From Acanthosepion lycidas (taxonomy: Eukaryota; Mollusca; Cephalopoda; Sepiida; Sepiidae), in contig OZ010571.1 of assembly GCA_963932145.1 (NCBI GenBank), positions 118,442,621-118,506,620 of the forward strand: a stretch of 64,000 nt of DNA. Reading direction: 5' to 3'. The position numbers were made by a program, and so were the translations under genes. The notes beneath the pieces are model-generated. The model did no database searches. It was not told where the DNA came from and was given only the letters and a program-made list of their open reading frames with translations. Shown in pieces: positions 60,845-64,000 of the stretch. Each line of letters starts with the position of its first letter. Position 1 is the stretch's first letter.

Positions 60845-61640
60845 CTTGGACATCATGTGATTAAACAGTATGCCCGAAATATTGATCAAGCTGTTTTGAA
60901 ACATTATGCAAGGCAACTTTATCAGCATGTAATACTACGCACCGGTGTTTGAACATTATGTTACCAAACCTTATGCTCGGCATTTTGATCACTATGTTAT
61001 GAAACAATATGCACGGCATATTCGTTAGGCTTTTATGAAAGACTATGCACGTCATATGAAGCTTTTTGCACGTCATATTCATCATGATGTTATGAAGCTC
61101 TTTGCACAGTATCATGATCATCATTTTATGAAACGCTATGAACGACATCCTCATCACTGTGTTATGAAATACGATATAGCTCATTATTCTATCAAACACT
61201 ATGCACAGCATCGGAATAGTTATATGAAACTCTATGCACGGTATTTTGATCATCACGCTATGAAACGCTGTTCTCATCATATTGATCATCAGCTTATGAA
61301 AACTATGCAGGACCTATTTATCATGATGTTATGAAGCACTATACATGGCATCTTGATCATCATGTTACGAAACACTACACACGTCGTCTTTATTATCATC
61401 TATGAACCACTATGCACGGCATATTGAATTTCATCTTATGAAAAATTATGCCCATTTTCATCATCATATTATGAAACACTGTGCACAGTATATTGATCGG
61501 TTTATGTAACATCATGCATGACAATTTGATCATCACTTCATAAAATACTATGCAGCTCATCTTGATCATCATGTTATGAAACTCTATAGACGGCACCTTG
61601 ATCATTATGTTATGAAAACTTAGGCGACCATACAACAGAA
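60845..61640. repeat. 36-bp minisatellite, about 22 diverged units
   Basis: The unit is approximately TTATGAAACACTATGCACGG followed by CATATTGATCATCATG, repeated with many substitutions and a few indels (for example near 61310 and 61400). 36 bp is twelve codons: one plus-strand frame gives a His-rich repeat of the HHVMKHYARHID type for about 100 codons, the minus strand a Met/Ile/His repeat. Indels break both frames. Confidence 0.9.
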
Positions 61641-61789
61641 GCATTTCAAAATTCTTTCGTTTGCATATGACACTAAAATTATGCAAATATCTTATTGAAA
61701 AAAGTAAAGTTTTACGACTGTGTTAATTATCCATCTTTTAGCATAAGTGGCTGGCTATTTAGTTAGCGTAGATTAAACGTTGCATTAGT

Positions 61790-61935
61790 AGGATTGATTG
61801 TCAACCAATGAGTTTTTATGGTGGATGAGGAAATTGTAACGAGTGAATGGGTCGTGAATCCGATTAGCTAGCTATAAGATAGTCAGTGAAGACCAGCCTC
61901 AACCTATTCCCCTTTTTCGGCCTTGTGCCATAATT
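61790..61935 (+). mobile_element. Probable SINE 3' part
   Basis: Ends in CCCCTTTTTCGGCCTTGTGCC (61909-61930 region), the same CGGCCTTGTGCCA motif as the tandem array at 13964 and, in altered form, the SINE at 54.5 kb. No tRNA-like head was recognised upstream. Confidence 0.4.
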
Positions 61936-64000
61936 GTATGTATGTACAATACATATCAATATAAGTGTACACGTATATTTGTACAATTTAGTCCCATTTA
62001 TTTTATTGATTCAACATAGCTTTGAATCGACTATAGTTTTTTTTTTTTTTACATAAAATTATTTACATATGAAATTTTTATTTTATTTTTTAGACGTTCT
62101 AAGATTTCCCGTGATTTATCGACTGTCGTAAACATAGCAGAATGAGATGCGAAGATAACTTTTTTTGTAATGGCAGAATCTGGAGGAAAACACTTTGAGA
62201 AAGAAGTAATTTTAATTTTAATGATATCAATAACCGTTTCCAGAAAAGGAAATAATCGGCATTTATTGTCCGAACATTTAGTGTAAATGTTGATGGACAT
62301 TTAAAATATATTTCTCAAAAATTATTTTTTAATTAAGATGGTTTCCTGAAATCTAATATTATCGCTCTTTCTAGTCGTGTTGGGAGTTTCCTTCCTAATT
62401 TTAGTTTAGGGTAGTTTGGAAAATTATGTTCTTGATTATACATCGTGATTTCTCCCTCATAATTAATTGTGTTATCCATTTTAGTTGTGCTGCTTTTAGA
62501 CATCTTCAAGTAATGTAGTTATTTTTATTTGGTAAATATTTCAGTGATTGTGTCACGCTATAGTCTATAAGATCTGATGAATCATTTTTATTAGTTTGAA
62601 AAAAAGGTAGTACATAGCTGATATGATAGACGTTTCCGAACAATTTGTACACCTTACAGAACATCCATATGAGAGTTAAAATTTCTGTTGTTGGAGAAAA
62701 TCAATAATGCAGCCTATTCAATGTTCAGATTCATTGTCTGATATAATGGTTAGAACAATGAGGGAAATAGTGGTGATAAAGAACCAAATGGCCGACAATT
62801 GGCAGGAATTTGTGGATAACGATATATACCACATCCTAAAGGGACATGACATATATAATAAGACGATGTTACATTTTCAACACGTACACAAGGTCTGATT
62901 GACCAGATCAAGTTATCAAGCAAACAAATCCATAACAAATATATCAAATTAAATTGTAACAGAATTCAAACGCAGTTATAATCATATACATGAATATAAA
63001 AGTATCTGTTTACGTTATTTACATTAGAACCAAACTTCTTATTTTTTTTTATAGTATAACAAATCATAGTTCACTTTACTTTCTGCCTTCTTTCAGGGAT
63101 CTGTAGATCTTTTTAATATTCTGAGAACTTCGAATTGAACACTTTATAAATCCGCGGAGATATATTGCTTTAGATCTTCTGTGTTGTATATTTATACTAT
63201 ACATATATTAAGCAATCACAGTTGGTATAGTCAGATCCCTTTTAACTCAATAAACAACGTTTATATTAATAACGCCCTTGGGTTAAGGGGCCCTACCGTA
63301 CAACATTCCCAGAAAAGCGAAGATAAAAAAAAGATGCAGATAAACACACACACACGAGTATTTGTTATCTATTCTAGCATATGTTTTAGCCTCTTTCTAA
63401 CAGATCAAACCTTCCAACTAGACTCCGGTAAGCATTATTTCTTCTTGTTTGTCAAGGTATATAACTCTCTTCAAATGCTTGGTCTCATCTATTCTTTTAG
63501 CAGTATTGAGTTACTGCTCACCCTATTCCCACTGACAAGATGTAAGTACTACCTGTGGTATGTAAGAGCGAATTAAATAATAAGTACTCTACCAATAAAT
63601 TAGGGATCTTTTATGATTCTTCCACGGTCTTATTCTCTCTGGGAGGGGTAAAGCACACTCAGAGGGAGTAAAATAGGGCAAGCATTATTAAACGGAAGTT
63701 GACGTGATAATCAAAGACGTGATCATAAGAGAGGGAACAATATACAGCCTTAGATTAAATACAGATTTCTGTTACCCATTCAATTAAAGTTTACATGAAA
63801 GCAAAGCCCAGGAGAAGAGTGCACGACAACCGACACGTGACTAAAAGATTTTACCACTATTTTTATATTATCTCTCTAATTATAAGTGTATCGTGTTTTT
63901 AAAAGCATAGCGCAAACCATTTTAATAAAAGAAATTCTGGAAACTTTTAGACAAACGGAATAAATCCTATTTGTTCCTTAAATCTGTAGTGTTCAATCTT
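61936..64000. other. No recognisable feature
   Basis: AT-rich DNA with short frames up to 131 codons (63181-63576) lacking any motif. Confidence 0.4.

Noticed and set aside
60845..61640. CRISPR array
   Set aside because: The 36-bp periodicity is of diverged contiguous units with no unique spacers, in a eukaryotic context.

Overview
This window looks like intergenic or intronic DNA from a coleoid cephalopod, most likely octopus-like. That is inference from four features: about 25 long perfect (AT)n arrays, a dense mix of Penelope-like, RTE-like LINE, R2-like LINE and Gypsy-like remains, tRNA-headed SINEs, and short mariner foldbacks of the TTAGGTTGGTGCAAAA type. I found no intact host protein-coding gene, rRNA, functional tRNA, CRISPR array or bacterial-style operon. 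Nearly every long open frame is a translated microsatellite, an antisense shadow or a piece of a dead transposon.

Layout. 1-9 kb: a SINE with an (ATT)n tail, a foldback, two Penelope GIY-YIG remnants, and three copies of a ~0.6 kb repeat carrying a hammerhead-like ribozyme, one of them interrupted by a mariner MITE. 9-18 kb: RTE-like LINE ends, a foldback of two Penelope termini, a three-unit stem-loop-rich tandem repeat, a compound microsatellite duplication and two more Penelope ends. 18-24 kb: almost featureless AT-rich DNA plus two LINE ends. 24.9-28.8 kb (minus): a nearly full-length but broken R2-like LINE with Myb-like, RT, CCHC and restriction-like endonuclease parts. 30-33 kb (minus): a broken Gypsy-like element whose integrase core is deleted. 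33-42 kb: more LINE ends, a transposase-like fragment, a MITE and a SINE. 42-51 kb: a tandem duplication, SINE fragments, a MITE, a LINE end and a ~480-bp polypurine tract. 51-56 kb: a second long LINE (plus) with two nested insertions. 56-64 kb: a fourth hammerhead repeat copy, a decayed LINE piece, a MITE inside an AT array, a 36-bp minisatellite and AT-rich DNA.

The strongest unusual signal is the hammerhead-bearing repeat (copies near 3.0, 5.7, 8.3 and 56.1 kb). Three copies retain the type I layout: stem I, core, stem II, GAAA, stem III, then U-A before the 3' strand of stem I. The fourth keeps only the 5' half. All four carry U at core position 3 and A at position 8 instead of the usual C3 and G8, which is the compensatory exchange expected if the C3-G8 pair is replaced by U3-A8. 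Also notable are the three-unit hairpin array at 13.96-14.64 kb, tRNA-like Pol III boxes inside the Penelope 3' region, two dispersed GIY-YIG copies sharing the same two in-frame TGA codons, and LINE 3' ends that run directly into GAA-type repeats.
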